Of a DNA stretch of 64,000 nt, positions 37,590-47,003 are shown piece by piece. The notes below the pieces were generated by a model, which was given only the letters and a program-made list of their open reading frames with translations, did no database searches and was not told the DNA's origin. Positions within the stretch are counted from its first letter, which is position 1. The number at the start of each line of letters is the position of its first letter. The stretch lies in assembly GCA_024635655.1 (NCBI GenBank), contig JAGXIL010000096.1, positions 40,506 through 104,505 on the forward strand, in the 5' to 3' direction. The position numbers were made by a program, and so were the translations under genes. The DNA is from Gillisia sp. Its GTDB lineage: Bacteria > Bacteroidota > Bacteroidia > Flavobacteriales > Flavobacteriaceae.

Positions 37590-38402
37590 CTATTGCTCCC
37601 ATATGCTTTCTGCAAAGGTATAATCCAGCTTCTCCCCTACATTTACTGATTCAATAATTTTTCCTTTAGAAATCTGATTTTCTGCAAATCCGGGTTTTGC
37701 CAAGTTTCTTTCTTCAGCAATTTTAGAATAATAAATTTCCCTGGAAGGATGTTCAGGATATACCGCGTTATTGATTTCACCCCAGGCCTCTTTGGAAATA
37801 ATACTGCTGATTATCCCTATACAATCTTCAAGGTGAATCAAATTGACCGGTGCTTTTGGATTGGAAATGTCTTTTTTACCAGCAAGATACTGAACAGGAT
37901 GTCTGCCGGGGCCAAACAAGCCTCCAAACCTTATGATTGTAGTGGTGAAGGACTCGCTGCTTCGGAACAGATTTTCAGCTGAAATTAACTGACTTGAATT
38001 GACAGCCGTCCCGTTGGCAGGATCATCTTCGGTATAAACTGGAAAATTATCTTTATCCTCATACACTGAAGTTGCACTCACAAAGAGCAAATTTTTGACC
38101 GGTGAATTTCCGAGATGATCCATTAGCCGCCCCATTTTTCCAATGAAATTCGCTTCAGGATCCCCTCTCAATCCAGGAGGGATATTTATGATCAAAAGAT
38201 CTGCATCACTTAAAAAGGAAGACAGATCCCCCTGCACCCCTTCTTCCAGGATCTTGATGTGAAAAGGAATTATTCCTCTTAAATGTAAAGACTGTATTTT
38301 GTCCCTGCTGGTCGTTGACCCCTTCACAAGGTGACCGGCTTCCAGTAATCTTTCAGCCAGTGGAAAACCCAGCCATCCACATCCCAATATCGATATATTC
38401 AT
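37590..38402 (-). CDS. SDR-family NAD(P)-dependent epimerase-like protein (YeeZ-like)
   Basis: A 270-residue atypical SDR with nucleotide-binding GCGWLG (residues 7-12), the GxGxxG fingerprint seen in YeeZ-like proteins. SATSVYEDKDNF carries a Ser but the usual YxxxK pair is not clear: RFGGLFGPGRHP follows without a classic Tyr-x3-Lys block, so catalytic activity is uncertain. It lies 14 bases downstream of the M28 peptidase gene, so both probably form one operon. Substrate unknown. Confidence 0.75.
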   Translation of the reverse strand: MNISILGCGWLGFPLAERLLEAGHLVKGSTTSRDKIQSLHLRGIIPFHIKILEEGVQGDLSSFLSDADLLIINIPPGLRGDPEANFIGKMGRLMDHLGNSPVKNLLFVSATSVYEDKDNFPVYTEDDPANGTAVNSSQLISAENLFRSSESFTTTIIRFGGLFGPGRHPVQYLAGKKDISNPKAPVNLIHLEDCIGIISSIISKEAWGEINNAVYPEHPSREIYYSKIAEERNLAKPGFAENQISKGKIIESVNVGEKLDYTFAESIWEQ

Positions 38403-38416
38403 AATGTTTTTATTTT

Positions 38417-40759
38417 TTAATCCTCCCCGAACGGATCTTCAAAGCGAATCAACTTTTTCACGATAACGGCATCATTAAGAACAAAGGGTCTGGGGATCAT
38501 GGCTTCATTCCGGGCCGGCACATTCAATTGCTCGTTTTCCAGAAGATCATAACTTGCCTCATATAAGGTGAATTCAGGCAACTTTTCGGGGGCTATGACA
38601 AATTCTATTTCCAAAGTATCTTGGTTGGCAGCATGGTAGGTTAACAATCTGTCGATCCATCTTTTCTTATGGATATGAAAAGCCTCCTTTCCAAGACTCA
38701 CTGAATCTGCTTCAAGGGAATTTACCGTAAATTCTTCAAAATTTACATTTCGGTCTGCAAAAAGTTCCATGCGGCTGATCTTTCGGTTTGGGGCTATTTT
38801 CAGAGAATACCGCATACTGTTGCTCAGCGAATCTGCCACTCCCAGTTGAGTGTACACGATCCCGGGTTCAGGAATAGATATTGCGGGCGCAGTCTCCTCA
38901 TAAGAGAATCCCGATCCGTATTTACTGCTAAGATTCTCTTCCGGGACCTCAACCTTATCGGGATCTTCACCAAAATATGACTGGGTCCAGGGATCAATAA
39001 TTTTATCATAGGTATTCCAGGTAGCTTCCTGGTTTTCTTCATCATACAAATACACCAGGCTATTGGGCTTTGGCCGGGCTTCAGTAAAAGAAGATTTAAA
39101 ATGTGCTGTAATAAACAGGATATTAAAGATCAAAAAGCAGAGTAGACCAAGCCCCTTCTTCTCCTTCATAAATCCAAAAACAGGAAGAAAAAGGGAGAAC
39201 AATAAACTTACTAAAATGGCCGATACAAATAATATCCGCAAACCTAGTGCTACCGGAAAGGTAACTATGAACGGAAGCAGGATAATAAGTGCCGGTAAAC
39301 TTAAAAGCAGCATTAAAAATAAATTCGGCCTTTCAAATTTGATCATTAACAGTAATTGTATACAGGCAAAATAGGCCGGAATTATAAAGTACGCAGCGCC
39401 TTCCAGAAATATTGCGGTCACAGTACAAATGAGAAACCAGAACAAAAGTGGAAAGACAAAGTTCCCTGCCTGTTTTTCCACTTCCCTGAACTTATGATAG
39501 ATCATAAAGTTGACCATAAGAGCAAGAAATATCATAGCCCCTATATACCAATAGCCATTATAGGTAAATCCATGTTCCATTTCAGAGTATGCCGGATAAA
39601 GCATATACACAAATTGCCACAACAAGAACACCAATAGGGAAGAACCAACTAAACCTATGAGAAATGGAAAGGAGCCCCGGAATATCGTTTTAATGGTGAA
39701 ATTTCTTTTTAACAAGCCATAGAAAACCACTGCAAGAAATAGAATAATACCACCCAGCAATAAAGGAAAACTCCAGTTAAACGGGTAGCTTACAAGCTCT
39801 CCTCCCGGAATATTAAAGTAGATTTCATCGTCTTCAGAACCAAGCCTGGATAAATCCTCATCTTTAAAGTGATTCAAAAGGGGCATCAAATAACTACCCT
39901 GATGTGCAAGGGTTTCCTTATCAAGATTGGCCGGAATATCATTGGCCGTGTGGTAGTCAAAATGATCGTCTATAAATGCAAAATTAAATCCGTTGATATT
40001 TCCCTGTTCCCTCAGTACCGTTAGGTCTGTATCATTTGGAAGCATTTTATAAACGCTGTAGGCAAGGGAATTGGTTACCGGATAATTAGGATTGGCCTCT
40101 TTAAATTGTTTTATTAATGCAGCATTCCCTTTATTGGTTTCCAGGAGCATAAAAGAATTTCCTCCGCTTCCCCGGGATTCAAAATTTAGAGCAAGCCCCA
40201 CGTTTTCTGCCCAGGGATGTTCTTTGGTAAAAAGTTGTGCTCCCAAAAGCCCTACCTCTTCAGCATCAGTTATAAGGATAATAATATCATTTTCATGGGG
40301 AGCATTTGAGGCAAGGAAAGCCCTTATTCCCTCCAGGATTGTAGCTACCCCACTGGCGGCATCACTGGCACCATAGGAAGAATGCCCTGCACTGTCATAA
40401 TGAGACATGAGCAAAAGAGACTTTCCCCTGTCGGTACCGGGGATGCGAGCCAGTATATTTCGGGACAGGCTCAACGCACCACCCTTACCAAGGCTGTAAC
40501 CTCCCTGGGTTTGTACCTCCAAACCCATTTCCTGCAACTCATTCACAATGTAATTCCGCACCCTGCTGTGAGCACTGCTTCCAACATAATGTGGGGCAAA
40601 AGCCAGGTTTTCTACATGTTCAAATGCACGCAGGGAAGAGAATTCAGTATCGGGAACATTTTCATTTTCCACATGCCTGGGCATTGAGGAATAGAAAAGG
40701 TAAGAAATGACGATTACAAGAAGTAAAAGAACCAGAACCGGAGATAATTTTTTCAGCAT
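38417..40759 (-). CDS. M28-family membrane aminopeptidase
   Basis: A 780-residue protein. An N-terminal helix (residues 5-23) anchors a periplasmic M28 di-zinc peptidase domain with ligands in LLMSHYDSAG (His120, Asp122 nearby), GASDAASG (Asp133), TDAEEVGLLG (Glu167/168) and LALNFESRG (Glu194). A His in DDHFDYH, around residue 260-265, is the likely last ligand. The C-terminal half has about eight hydrophobic helices (about 335-560), then a beta-rich tail. This layout resembles the ER-type Fxna/ERMP1-like M28 family and its bacterial relatives. Substrate unknown. Confidence 0.88.
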   Translation of the reverse strand: MLKKLSPVLVLLLLVIVISYLFYSSMPRHVENENVPDTEFSSLRAFEHVENLAFAPHYVGSSAHSRVRNYIVNELQEMGLEVQTQGGYSLGKGGALSLSRNILARIPGTDRGKSLLLMSHYDSAGHSSYGASDAASGVATILEGIRAFLASNAPHENDIIILITDAEEVGLLGAQLFTKEHPWAENVGLALNFESRGSGGNSFMLLETNKGNAALIKQFKEANPNYPVTNSLAYSVYKMLPNDTDLTVLREQGNINGFNFAFIDDHFDYHTANDIPANLDKETLAHQGSYLMPLLNHFKDEDLSRLGSEDDEIYFNIPGGELVSYPFNWSFPLLLGGIILFLAVVFYGLLKRNFTIKTIFRGSFPFLIGLVGSSLLVFLLWQFVYMLYPAYSEMEHGFTYNGYWYIGAMIFLALMVNFMIYHKFREVEKQAGNFVFPLLFWFLICTVTAIFLEGAAYFIIPAYFACIQLLLMIKFERPNLFLMLLLSLPALIILLPFIVTFPVALGLRILFVSAILVSLLFSLFLPVFGFMKEKKGLGLLCFLIFNILFITAHFKSSFTEARPKPNSLVYLYDEENQEATWNTYDKIIDPWTQSYFGEDPDKVEVPEENLSSKYGSGFSYEETAPAISIPEPGIVYTQLGVADSLSNSMRYSLKIAPNRKISRMELFADRNVNFEEFTVNSLEADSVSLGKEAFHIHKKRWIDRLLTYHAANQDTLEIEFVIAPEKLPEFTLYEASYDLLENEQLNVPARNEAMIPRPFVLNDAVIVKKLIRFEDPFGED

Positions 40760-40886
40760 AAAAGGGACACCTGTTGGAATTTTTAAAGATATAGAAGTTG
40801 ATTGGAAATAAATAAAATATCACCCAACTTCATAAAGCCGAAAATTTTCAGTATATTGATTAGCTAACAATTAAAATTTTAGGGTT

Positions 40887-41354
40887 ATGGGAATAAAAAG
40901 TTTTCAGGGTCCCAGAGCGGAACCCGAGAAGTTGAAAAGCATGCCAATTTTGGTAGAAGATTATATGACACGTAAGTTGATTACCTTCCGAAAGGACCAG
41001 TTTGTAATTGAAGTTATGGAAGCTCTTATTAAAAATAAAATTTCAGGAGCACCGGTGATAAACGAGCATAACGAGCTGGTGGGAATAATATCCGACGGGG
41101 ATTGTATGAAACAGATCTCTGAGAGCCGGTATTACAATATGCCTATTGGAGATATGAAGATTGAAAAATACATGGAAACTAATGTGACCACCATAGATAA
41201 AAAGGCCAATATATTTGATTGTGCTTCTTTATTTTACAAACACGACGTGCGGCAGTTTCCAATCTTAGAAAATGGTAGATTAATTGGCCAGATAAGCAGA
41301 AAGGATATACTTTGTGCGGCTCTTAAACTACGGGGTCAAAACTGGCACTGTTAA
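40887..41354 (+). CDS. Two-CBS-domain protein
   Basis: A 155-residue protein made of two CBS domains in tandem: VEDYMTRKLITFRKDQFVIEV with GVPVI-like APVINEHNELVGIISDGD, and YMETNVTTIDKKANIFDCA with RQFPILENGRLIGQISRKD. Such pairs bind adenine nucleotides and act as regulatory modules or free-standing sensors. No catalytic domain is present. The stop codon overlaps the end of the convergent zinc-ribbon gene by 4 bases. Confidence 0.85.
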   Translation: MGIKSFQGPRAEPEKLKSMPILVEDYMTRKLITFRKDQFVIEVMEALIKNKISGAPVINEHNELVGIISDGDCMKQISESRYYNMPIGDMKIEKYMETNVTTIDKKANIFDCASLFYKHDVRQFPILENGRLIGQISRKDILCAALKLRGQNWHC

Positions 41355-41698
41355 TTGCGTTTAACCAGGGCATAGTAATCCCCTTCCAGAGGCAAATAAC
41401 CCTGATCGTAAACGAAAAAATATATTGTACCCGATTTGGTGGTATAAATACTTGTGAAATAATCAAAACTAAAACCTTTGGCCAGCAGCTTTGCCCTGCT
41501 GGTTTTTGTTTTTTCTGCTGGATTTAGGCCTTCCAGGATGCGGTAATTCTTGCGCAGCCTGTTATTGACATTCCGCACCATATTGCTTCGATCTTTATTG
41601 ATTTTGTTATTATAGGCATTCCGGCAATAATCACTGCAGAATTTTTTATCTATCCTGCCCTGGATCTTCACCTCACACTCTAAACATGTTCTGCTCAT
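41351..41698 (-). CDS. Small zinc-ribbon protein
   Basis: A 115-residue protein with an N-terminal zinc ribbon of pattern C5-x2-C8 ... C21-x3-C25, near the DUF2116-type ribbons, followed by a basic helix (NKINKDRSNMVRNVNNRLRKN) and a beta-rich C-terminus (SFDYFTSIYTTKSGTIYFF, DQGYLPLEGDYYALV). The basic helix suggests nucleic-acid binding; the role is unknown. It is tail to tail with the CBS gene. Confidence 0.78.
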   Translation of the reverse strand: MSRTCLECEVKIQGRIDKKFCSDYCRNAYNNKINKDRSNMVRNVNNRLRKNYRILEGLNPAEKTKTSRAKLLAKGFSFDYFTSIYTTKSGTIYFFVYDQGYLPLEGDYYALVKRN

Positions 41699-42119
41699 AC
41701 TTAAAGATAGAAAAAATATCTTCTAATGATCATATACTTTTTTCAGGAGAATTCTTTTCTCTCATCGTTTCCGGTTAACGAGCCGCAGAAATTTCATTTT
41801 TTTAACATACTTTTGGAAAGTAACACCCTCTCTCATGGGATGAGATGGCAGGCTTTCCTTAGTTAGATAACTAACCATTATAGATTTTATAAAAATTTTT
41901 TTAAGACAGTTTTACGGTATTTTTAGGATAATTTCACAACACCCTCCTGTACCTTTGATTTAGATAAAAGAAGGAAAGAAATTATCTTAAATTTCTGAAT
42001 TTCCTTACATCTAATTGAATTTTGGAGAAAAACATCTGTTAATCTCCTTTTTTTATTTTAGAAAATTCCCCCATACCCCGCATTTTAGGTACCCCGAAAA
42101 CCTGTAAAAAAGTGCATTG
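41699..42119 (+). promoter_or_regulatory. Long leader region of the glycoside cassette
   Basis: A 421-base stretch without a gene. I see TACTTTTG (41808-41815) and TACCTTTG (41950-41957), both TAnnTTTG elements. A GGAAAG/CTTTCC pair (41815-41820 and 41853-41858) brackets an inner TCTCAT-GGG-ATGAGA hairpin (41831-41845). A GTTAG-ATAA-CTAAC repeat lies at 41862-41875. A GGAGA/TCTCC hairpin (42024-42047) is followed by a T-rich run. The last could be a weak attenuator. The combination suggests regulated transcription; no known riboswitch class was recognised. Confidence 0.45.
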
Positions 42120-42818
42120 ATGCAGAAACAAAGAATAGCTATAATTACCGGCGGAAGCAGCGGAATAGGCCTGGCGATTGCAAAAAAATTTGCATCCCAT
42201 AACATCGCGGTCATCATAGCTGATATTGTTCAACCGGAGGAAACGAGTGCAGATATATCTTACAAGGCTTGTGACATAAGCAATTCAAAAAATATAAATG
42301 ACCTGTATCAATGGGTTACCGATAATTATGGCATTCCGGATTTCCTTATATTAAATGCAGGTAGAGGGATACGGGAAAAACTTAGTGAAGGGGATCCTGA
42401 AAAGTGGCAGAAGATCCTTGAAACCAATGTTATGGGAGCTCTTCGTTGCATCCGTGCTTTTATTCCTCAAATGCTGGAACGAAAAAACGGAAATGTTATC
42501 TTCATTTCCTCTGTTTCTGCTAACCAGCCCCACCCCTATGGCGGAATTTACAGTGCTTCTAAATCAGCACTTGAAGTTATTGCGGAAACCCTTCGGCTGG
42601 AAACCATCCCCTATATAAATGTTACAATAATTAGCCCCGGAATAACCGATACCAGTTTTTTTGAAAACCAGATCTCAGGTTCAGGCTCGGCAGAAGATCA
42701 TCAAATGGGTAGTATCTCCCCTACTGAAATCGCCGAAGATGTTTTCTACAGTATCAATAAAAAGCCTGGAACGAGTATTAATAAAATAGTTACAAGGCCT
42801 ATTGCACAAGAATTTTAA
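42120..42818 (+). CDS. SDR-family oxidoreductase (first gene of the cassette)
   Basis: A 232-residue classical short-chain dehydrogenase. Visible motifs are TGGSSGIG (about 10-17), the LNAGRG element, a catalytic Ser near residue 130 (ISSVS) and YSASK (Tyr144, Lys148). NAD(P)-linked oxidation or reduction of a keto sugar or alcohol is expected; the substrate is unknown. The longest frame starts at TTG one codon upstream, but ATG 42120 is chosen. It is followed 18 bases later by the epimerase gene, so the cassette starts here. Confidence 0.85.
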   Translation: MQKQRIAIITGGSSGIGLAIAKKFASHNIAVIIADIVQPEETSADISYKACDISNSKNINDLYQWVTDNYGIPDFLILNAGRGIREKLSEGDPEKWQKILETNVMGALRCIRAFIPQMLERKNGNVIFISSVSANQPHPYGGIYSASKSALEVIAETLRLETIPYINVTIISPGITDTSFFENQISGSGSAEDHQMGSISPTEIAEDVFYSINKKPGTSINKIVTRPIAQEF

Positions 42819-42836
42819 CCAACCAAACAACCATTA

Positions 42837-43949
42837 ATGAAAGACTTGATTTTAATTACAGGGGGCGCAGGTTTTATAGGGTCACATCTTGCCGATGAAC
42901 TTCTCGAAAATGGATACCGGGTAAGAGTCCTGGACAATCTCTGCGAGCAGGTTCACGGCGAAGAGAGACAAAGACCAGATTATCTGGATCCTGAGGTGGA
43001 ATTACACGTGGGTGATGTAAGGGACCTTAAAGCGGTTAAAGCAGCCCTAAGAGGAGTAGATTCCGTTTATCACCTGGCTGCCATGGTGGGCGTGGGACAA
43101 AGTATGTATCAAATTCGAGAATATACTGAAGTAAATAATCTGGGTACAGCTACCCTTTTGGAAGCCCTAATAGACCACCCGGTTAAAAAGCTGGTGGTAG
43201 CCTCCAGTATGAGCATTTACGGAGAGGGCCTGTACCTGAATTCCAGGGGGAAAAAGAAAATGGAATGTGAACGGAAATTATCAGATCTTAAAAAGGACCG
43301 TTGGGAAATGTACGATACTGGTGAAACTCTACATCCACTACCTACCCGGGAGAATAAAAAACCAAAGTTGTCTTCAGTTTATGCCCTCTCCAAATACGAC
43401 CAGGAGCGATTATGCCTAATAACAGGAAAAGCATATAATATCCCTACTACAGCACTGCGTTTTTTTAATGTTTATGGTACCCGGCAGGCACTGTCAAATC
43501 CTTACACCGGAGTTCTTGCGATTTTTGCTTCCCGGTTGCTTAATAATAACCCGCCCATGATCTTCGAGGATGGAAAACAAAAAAGAGATTTTATACATGT
43601 AAAAGATGTTGCCCGGGCATGTGTGCTTGCCTTAGAAAACCCAAAGGCTGAAGGGGAAGTATTTAATATTGGCAGTGGTAATCAATACACCATTACTCAA
43701 ATAGCAAATAAACTGGCCAAAGTCATGAATATGGATATAGCTCCTGAAATTACAGGTAAATACCGGGTGGGAGATATCAGGCACTGCTTTGCCGATATGA
43801 CAAAGACTGAAAAGATCCTGGGATTCAAGCCCGAAGTAGAATTTGAAGATGGCTTATTTGAATTAGCTCAATGGCTCAAGGGCCAGATCGCTACTGATAA
43901 TGTGAGCAAAGCGAGCAGCGAACTTTCTTCCAGAGGATTAACCGTTTAA
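42837..43949 (+). CDS. Extended-SDR NDP-sugar epimerase/dehydratase
   Basis: A 370-residue enzyme acting on a nucleotide sugar. It has the NAD motif TGGAGFIGSH (residues 8-17), catalytic ASSMSIYG (123-129) and YALSK (Tyr182, Lys186), then RFFNVYGTRQALSNPYTGV, a substrate-site element typical of UDP-glucose 4-epimerase or dTDP-glucose dehydratase relatives. A 40-residue insertion (about 132-175, rich in Lys/Glu) separates the two catalytic blocks and is not in the usual epimerases. The C-terminal domain closes with GDIRHCFADMTKTEKILGF. It starts 18 bases after the SDR stop. Confidence 0.85.
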   Translation: MKDLILITGGAGFIGSHLADELLENGYRVRVLDNLCEQVHGEERQRPDYLDPEVELHVGDVRDLKAVKAALRGVDSVYHLAAMVGVGQSMYQIREYTEVNNLGTATLLEALIDHPVKKLVVASSMSIYGEGLYLNSRGKKKMECERKLSDLKKDRWEMYDTGETLHPLPTRENKKPKLSSVYALSKYDQERLCLITGKAYNIPTTALRFFNVYGTRQALSNPYTGVLAIFASRLLNNNPPMIFEDGKQKRDFIHVKDVARACVLALENPKAEGEVFNIGSGNQYTITQIANKLAKVMNMDIAPEITGKYRVGDIRHCFADMTKTEKILGFKPEVEFEDGLFELAQWLKGQIATDNVSKASSELSSRGLTV

Positions 43950-43959
43950 AATCAAACCC

Positions 43960-45993
43960 ATGAAGGAAAAGGAAAAAAACGTCTCATTACAATCCCCCAC
44001 TCTTGGCATACTGGAATGGTTTAGACCGGGCGAGTATAAAGAGGTCAAAAATGCAATTAGGGATCTAAATAATCTGGGAATAACTCATTTAAGAACAGGA
44101 ATATCCTGGGCAGACTGGAATGTGGAAGGCACCAAGGAATGGTATGACTGGCTGTTTCCTGAATTGAGCAAGCATGTAGAGATCCTACCCTGTTTTCTTT
44201 ACACTCCTCCTTCTTTGGGAGAAGCTCCAAAAACTTCTGCCCCACCAAAAGACCTAAAATCATATGCAGATTTTATTGATGTCATGATCACTAATTACGG
44301 GCAACACTTTGAATGGGTAGAACTTTGGAATGAGCCTAATAATAAAGTGGAATATGATTTTACCATGGATTATTCCTGGAAAAAGTTTTCTAAAATGATA
44401 GGAATGGCAGCCTATTGGGCACAGAAAAGAGGAAAAAAGACCGCTTTGGGAGGCATGAGCCCCATAGATCCCAGCTGGATACAATTAATGGCAGAATCTG
44501 GAACCTTACAATATATTGATGCCGTGGGAATTCACGGATTCCCACACGTATTCGATCAGCAATGGGAAGGATGGAAAGAAAATCTGAAAAATGTAAGAGA
44601 AGTTTTAGAGGACTTCAATTTAGATAAGGAGATCTGGATCTCTGAAGCGGGATTTTCTACCTGGCAAAATGATGAGGTTAAGCAATATGAAGAGTTTAAA
44701 GACATTCTAAATTCCAATGCCCACAGGATCTACTGGTACAGTCTAAAAGATCTGAATCAAAGAATGCCTACGATTGGAGGTTTTCACCTCGATGAACGGG
44801 AGTACCATTTTGGATTAAAAAAGGTAGATGGTTCTAAAAAGCTTCTGTACAAATTATTGGAAAATGGCGGTGTTGAAAATATACACTCCCATTCTTACAT
44901 TTCTAAATCCTATCATCTTCCTAAAAATAAAACATATTCAATGATCACAGGGGGAGCCGGTTTTATTGGCACTAACCTCGCGGCGAGATTACTAAGTGAG
45001 GGAAAAAATGTGATGATCTATGACAATCTTTCCAGGGACGGGGTTGAAAAAAATCTGAAATGGCTGCAAAATACCTATGGTGATAAACTTATTATTCAGA
45101 TAGCTGACATTAATGAAACCCATATTCTCGAAGAAAGTGTGAAGCATGCAACCGAAGTATTTCATTTCTCTGCACAGGTTGCGGTAACCACTTCCCTTAC
45201 CAACCCTTTGGTAGACTTTCAGGTAAATTTACAGGGAACGTTCAATTTGCTGGAAGCCATAAGAAAAACAGAGCATAAACCCCCTCTATTATTTACTTCC
45301 ACAAATAAGGTTTATGGAAATTTGACAGATATAGAAATGAAAGCCAATTCCACCCGCTATTTCCCATTAGACAAAGACATCAAAAAAAGTGGGGTAAGCG
45401 AAGAAAGAGCGCTGGATTTCCATAGCCCTTACGGCTGTTCAAAAGGAGCGGCAGACCAATATATCCTGGATTATTCCCGGTCTTACGGATTAAAAACAGC
45501 AGTTTTCAGAATGAGTTGTATTTACGGGCCTCACCAGTTCGGAACAGAAGATCAGGGCTGGGTGGCACATTTTCTTATCAGTGCATTAGAAAATAAACCT
45601 ATAGTGATCTATGGAAATGGAAAGCAGGTGCGGGATATTTTGTTTGTAGAAGACCTAATGGAGGCATTTTTACTGGCAAGAAAGAATATAAATGACCTGG
45701 CGGGAGAAGTGTTCAATATTGGAGGAGGAGTAGAAAATAGCGTGAGCCTCCTTGAGATCCTGGACCTTATAAAAGAAATAACCGGAAAAGAACTGAATCT
45801 TTCATTTGAGAACTGGAGAACCGGAGACCAGCAATATTACATTTCCAACACCGGCAAATTCAGGGAAGCAACAGGATGGTCTACCAAATTTTCTGTGAAC
45901 AAAGGAATGGAAGAATTACTGCAGTGGTTATGCAAAACAAAGAATATAGAATTGGACAGTAAACAAACATCTTCAAAAGCAGTCGCTATATGA
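43960..45993 (+). CDS. Fusion of clan GH-A glycosidase-like domain and CDP-paratose-2-epimerase-like SDR
   Basis: One 677-residue frame with two unrelated enzymes. Residues 12-302 form a TIM-barrel glycosidase-like domain of clan GH-A: ELWNEPN (acid/base Glu125), IWISEAGF (nucleophile Glu229), IHGFPH and RTGISWADW are all in place. After a linker (about 303-325), residues 326-660 form an extended SDR: TGGAGFIG (330-337), a Ser/Thr block (FTSTNKVYG), YGCSK (Tyr491, Lys495) and YGPHQFGTEDQGWV. This last element is typical of CDP-paratose 2-epimerase relatives. The frame is continuous, so the fusion is not an assembly join. It overlaps the next gene by 4 bases (ATGA). Confidence 0.88.
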   Translation: MKEKEKNVSLQSPTLGILEWFRPGEYKEVKNAIRDLNNLGITHLRTGISWADWNVEGTKEWYDWLFPELSKHVEILPCFLYTPPSLGEAPKTSAPPKDLKSYADFIDVMITNYGQHFEWVELWNEPNNKVEYDFTMDYSWKKFSKMIGMAAYWAQKRGKKTALGGMSPIDPSWIQLMAESGTLQYIDAVGIHGFPHVFDQQWEGWKENLKNVREVLEDFNLDKEIWISEAGFSTWQNDEVKQYEEFKDILNSNAHRIYWYSLKDLNQRMPTIGGFHLDEREYHFGLKKVDGSKKLLYKLLENGGVENIHSHSYISKSYHLPKNKTYSMITGGAGFIGTNLAARLLSEGKNVMIYDNLSRDGVEKNLKWLQNTYGDKLIIQIADINETHILEESVKHATEVFHFSAQVAVTTSLTNPLVDFQVNLQGTFNLLEAIRKTEHKPPLLFTSTNKVYGNLTDIEMKANSTRYFPLDKDIKKSGVSEERALDFHSPYGCSKGAADQYILDYSRSYGLKTAVFRMSCIYGPHQFGTEDQGWVAHFLISALENKPIVIYGNGKQVRDILFVEDLMEAFLLARKNINDLAGEVFNIGGGVENSVSLLEILDLIKEITGKELNLSFENWRTGDQQYYISNTGKFREATGWSTKFSVNKGMEELLQWLCKTKNIELDSKQTSSKAVAI

Positions 45994-47000
45994 TATTAAG
46001 CCCAACATTACAAAAAATGCCCCCTATTCAAGACCAAACATTTTATCGTGCAGCAGTAATAGAAACCCCAAAAAAAGTAATAGTAAAGGAATTAGAACTT
46101 CCAGAACCCGGAAAGGATGAAGTAAGAATTAAAGTTGAAGGTTGCGGGATATGTGCCTCTAACATACCGCTGTGGGAAGGCAGGGATTGGTTCAATTATC
46201 CCATTCCTGCGGGAGAACCGGGCCACGAAGCCTGGGGCACTATAGATGCCGTAGGAGAAGAAGTCACCAATTTCACAAGAGGAGAACGGGTAACAGGACT
46301 ATCTTATAATGCATATGCTACCCATGATATTGCAAAGCCGGAAAATCTCGTGGTACTTCCGGATTTTTTTGACAATAAACCCTTTCCGGGGGAACCTTTG
46401 GGATGTGCAATGAATATATTTTCAAGGAGTGATATCCAACAAGGCCACACAGTTGCCATTGTGGGCTGCGGGTTCTTAGGACTGCTTTTAATTCAGTTGG
46501 CACGAACTGCCGGAGCAAGGGTTATAGCGCTTTCCAGAAGGGATTTTTCATTGGAAATGGCAGCCAATGCAGGTGCCCATGATTGCATTCATTTGGACGA
46601 TCATTACCAGATCATTGAAAAAGTAAAAGATCTTACAAATGGCAGGTTCTGTCAGAGGGTTGTTGAAGCCACCGGGAAAGAATGGCCTTTAAACCTTTCT
46701 ATAGAGCTAACTGCAGAAAGAGGAAAACTTATTGTGGCCGGTTTCCATCAGGATGGGATGCGAAATCTTAATGTTCAAATGCTCAATTGGCGCGGAATTG
46801 ATATGATAAGTGCACATGAAAGGGAGCCGAACCGGTATGTGCGGGGAATAAAAGATGCCATTGAAGCTATTCAAAAACACCAGATGGATCCTTACCCATT
46901 CTTTACCCACGGTTTTTCCCTCGATGAAATGGAAACGGCATTTGACCAACTTACTCAAAGACCTGAGGGTTTTGTAAAAGGCTTAATTATTAACAAATAG
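45990..47000 (+). CDS. MDR-family zinc dehydrogenase (alcohol/polyol dehydrogenase-like)
   Basis: A 336-residue medium-chain dehydrogenase. The catalytic zinc site is GCGICASN (Cys) with PGHEAWG (His-Glu). The usual structural-zinc cluster of four cysteines is absent. Nucleotide binding uses VGCGFLGLLLIQLA (GxGxxG). It probably oxidises or reduces a sugar, cyclitol or keto intermediate with NAD(P). Its start overlaps the fusion gene stop. It is followed 3 bases later by a Gfo/Idh/MocA oxidoreductase, and these two redox enzymes probably act in sequence. Confidence 0.85.
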   Translation: MILSPTLQKMPPIQDQTFYRAAVIETPKKVIVKELELPEPGKDEVRIKVEGCGICASNIPLWEGRDWFNYPIPAGEPGHEAWGTIDAVGEEVTNFTRGERVTGLSYNAYATHDIAKPENLVVLPDFFDNKPFPGEPLGCAMNIFSRSDIQQGHTVAIVGCGFLGLLLIQLARTAGARVIALSRRDFSLEMAANAGAHDCIHLDDHYQIIEKVKDLTNGRFCQRVVEATGKEWPLNLSIELTAERGKLIVAGFHQDGMRNLNVQMLNWRGIDMISAHEREPNRYVRGIKDAIEAIQKHQMDPYPFFTHGFSLDEMETAFDQLTQRPEGFVKGLIINK

Positions 47001-47003
47001 TAC

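Noticed and set aside
41815..41875. Known riboswitch in the leader
   Set aside because: The nested repeats do not match the consensus of any class I could recall; a covariance search would be needed.
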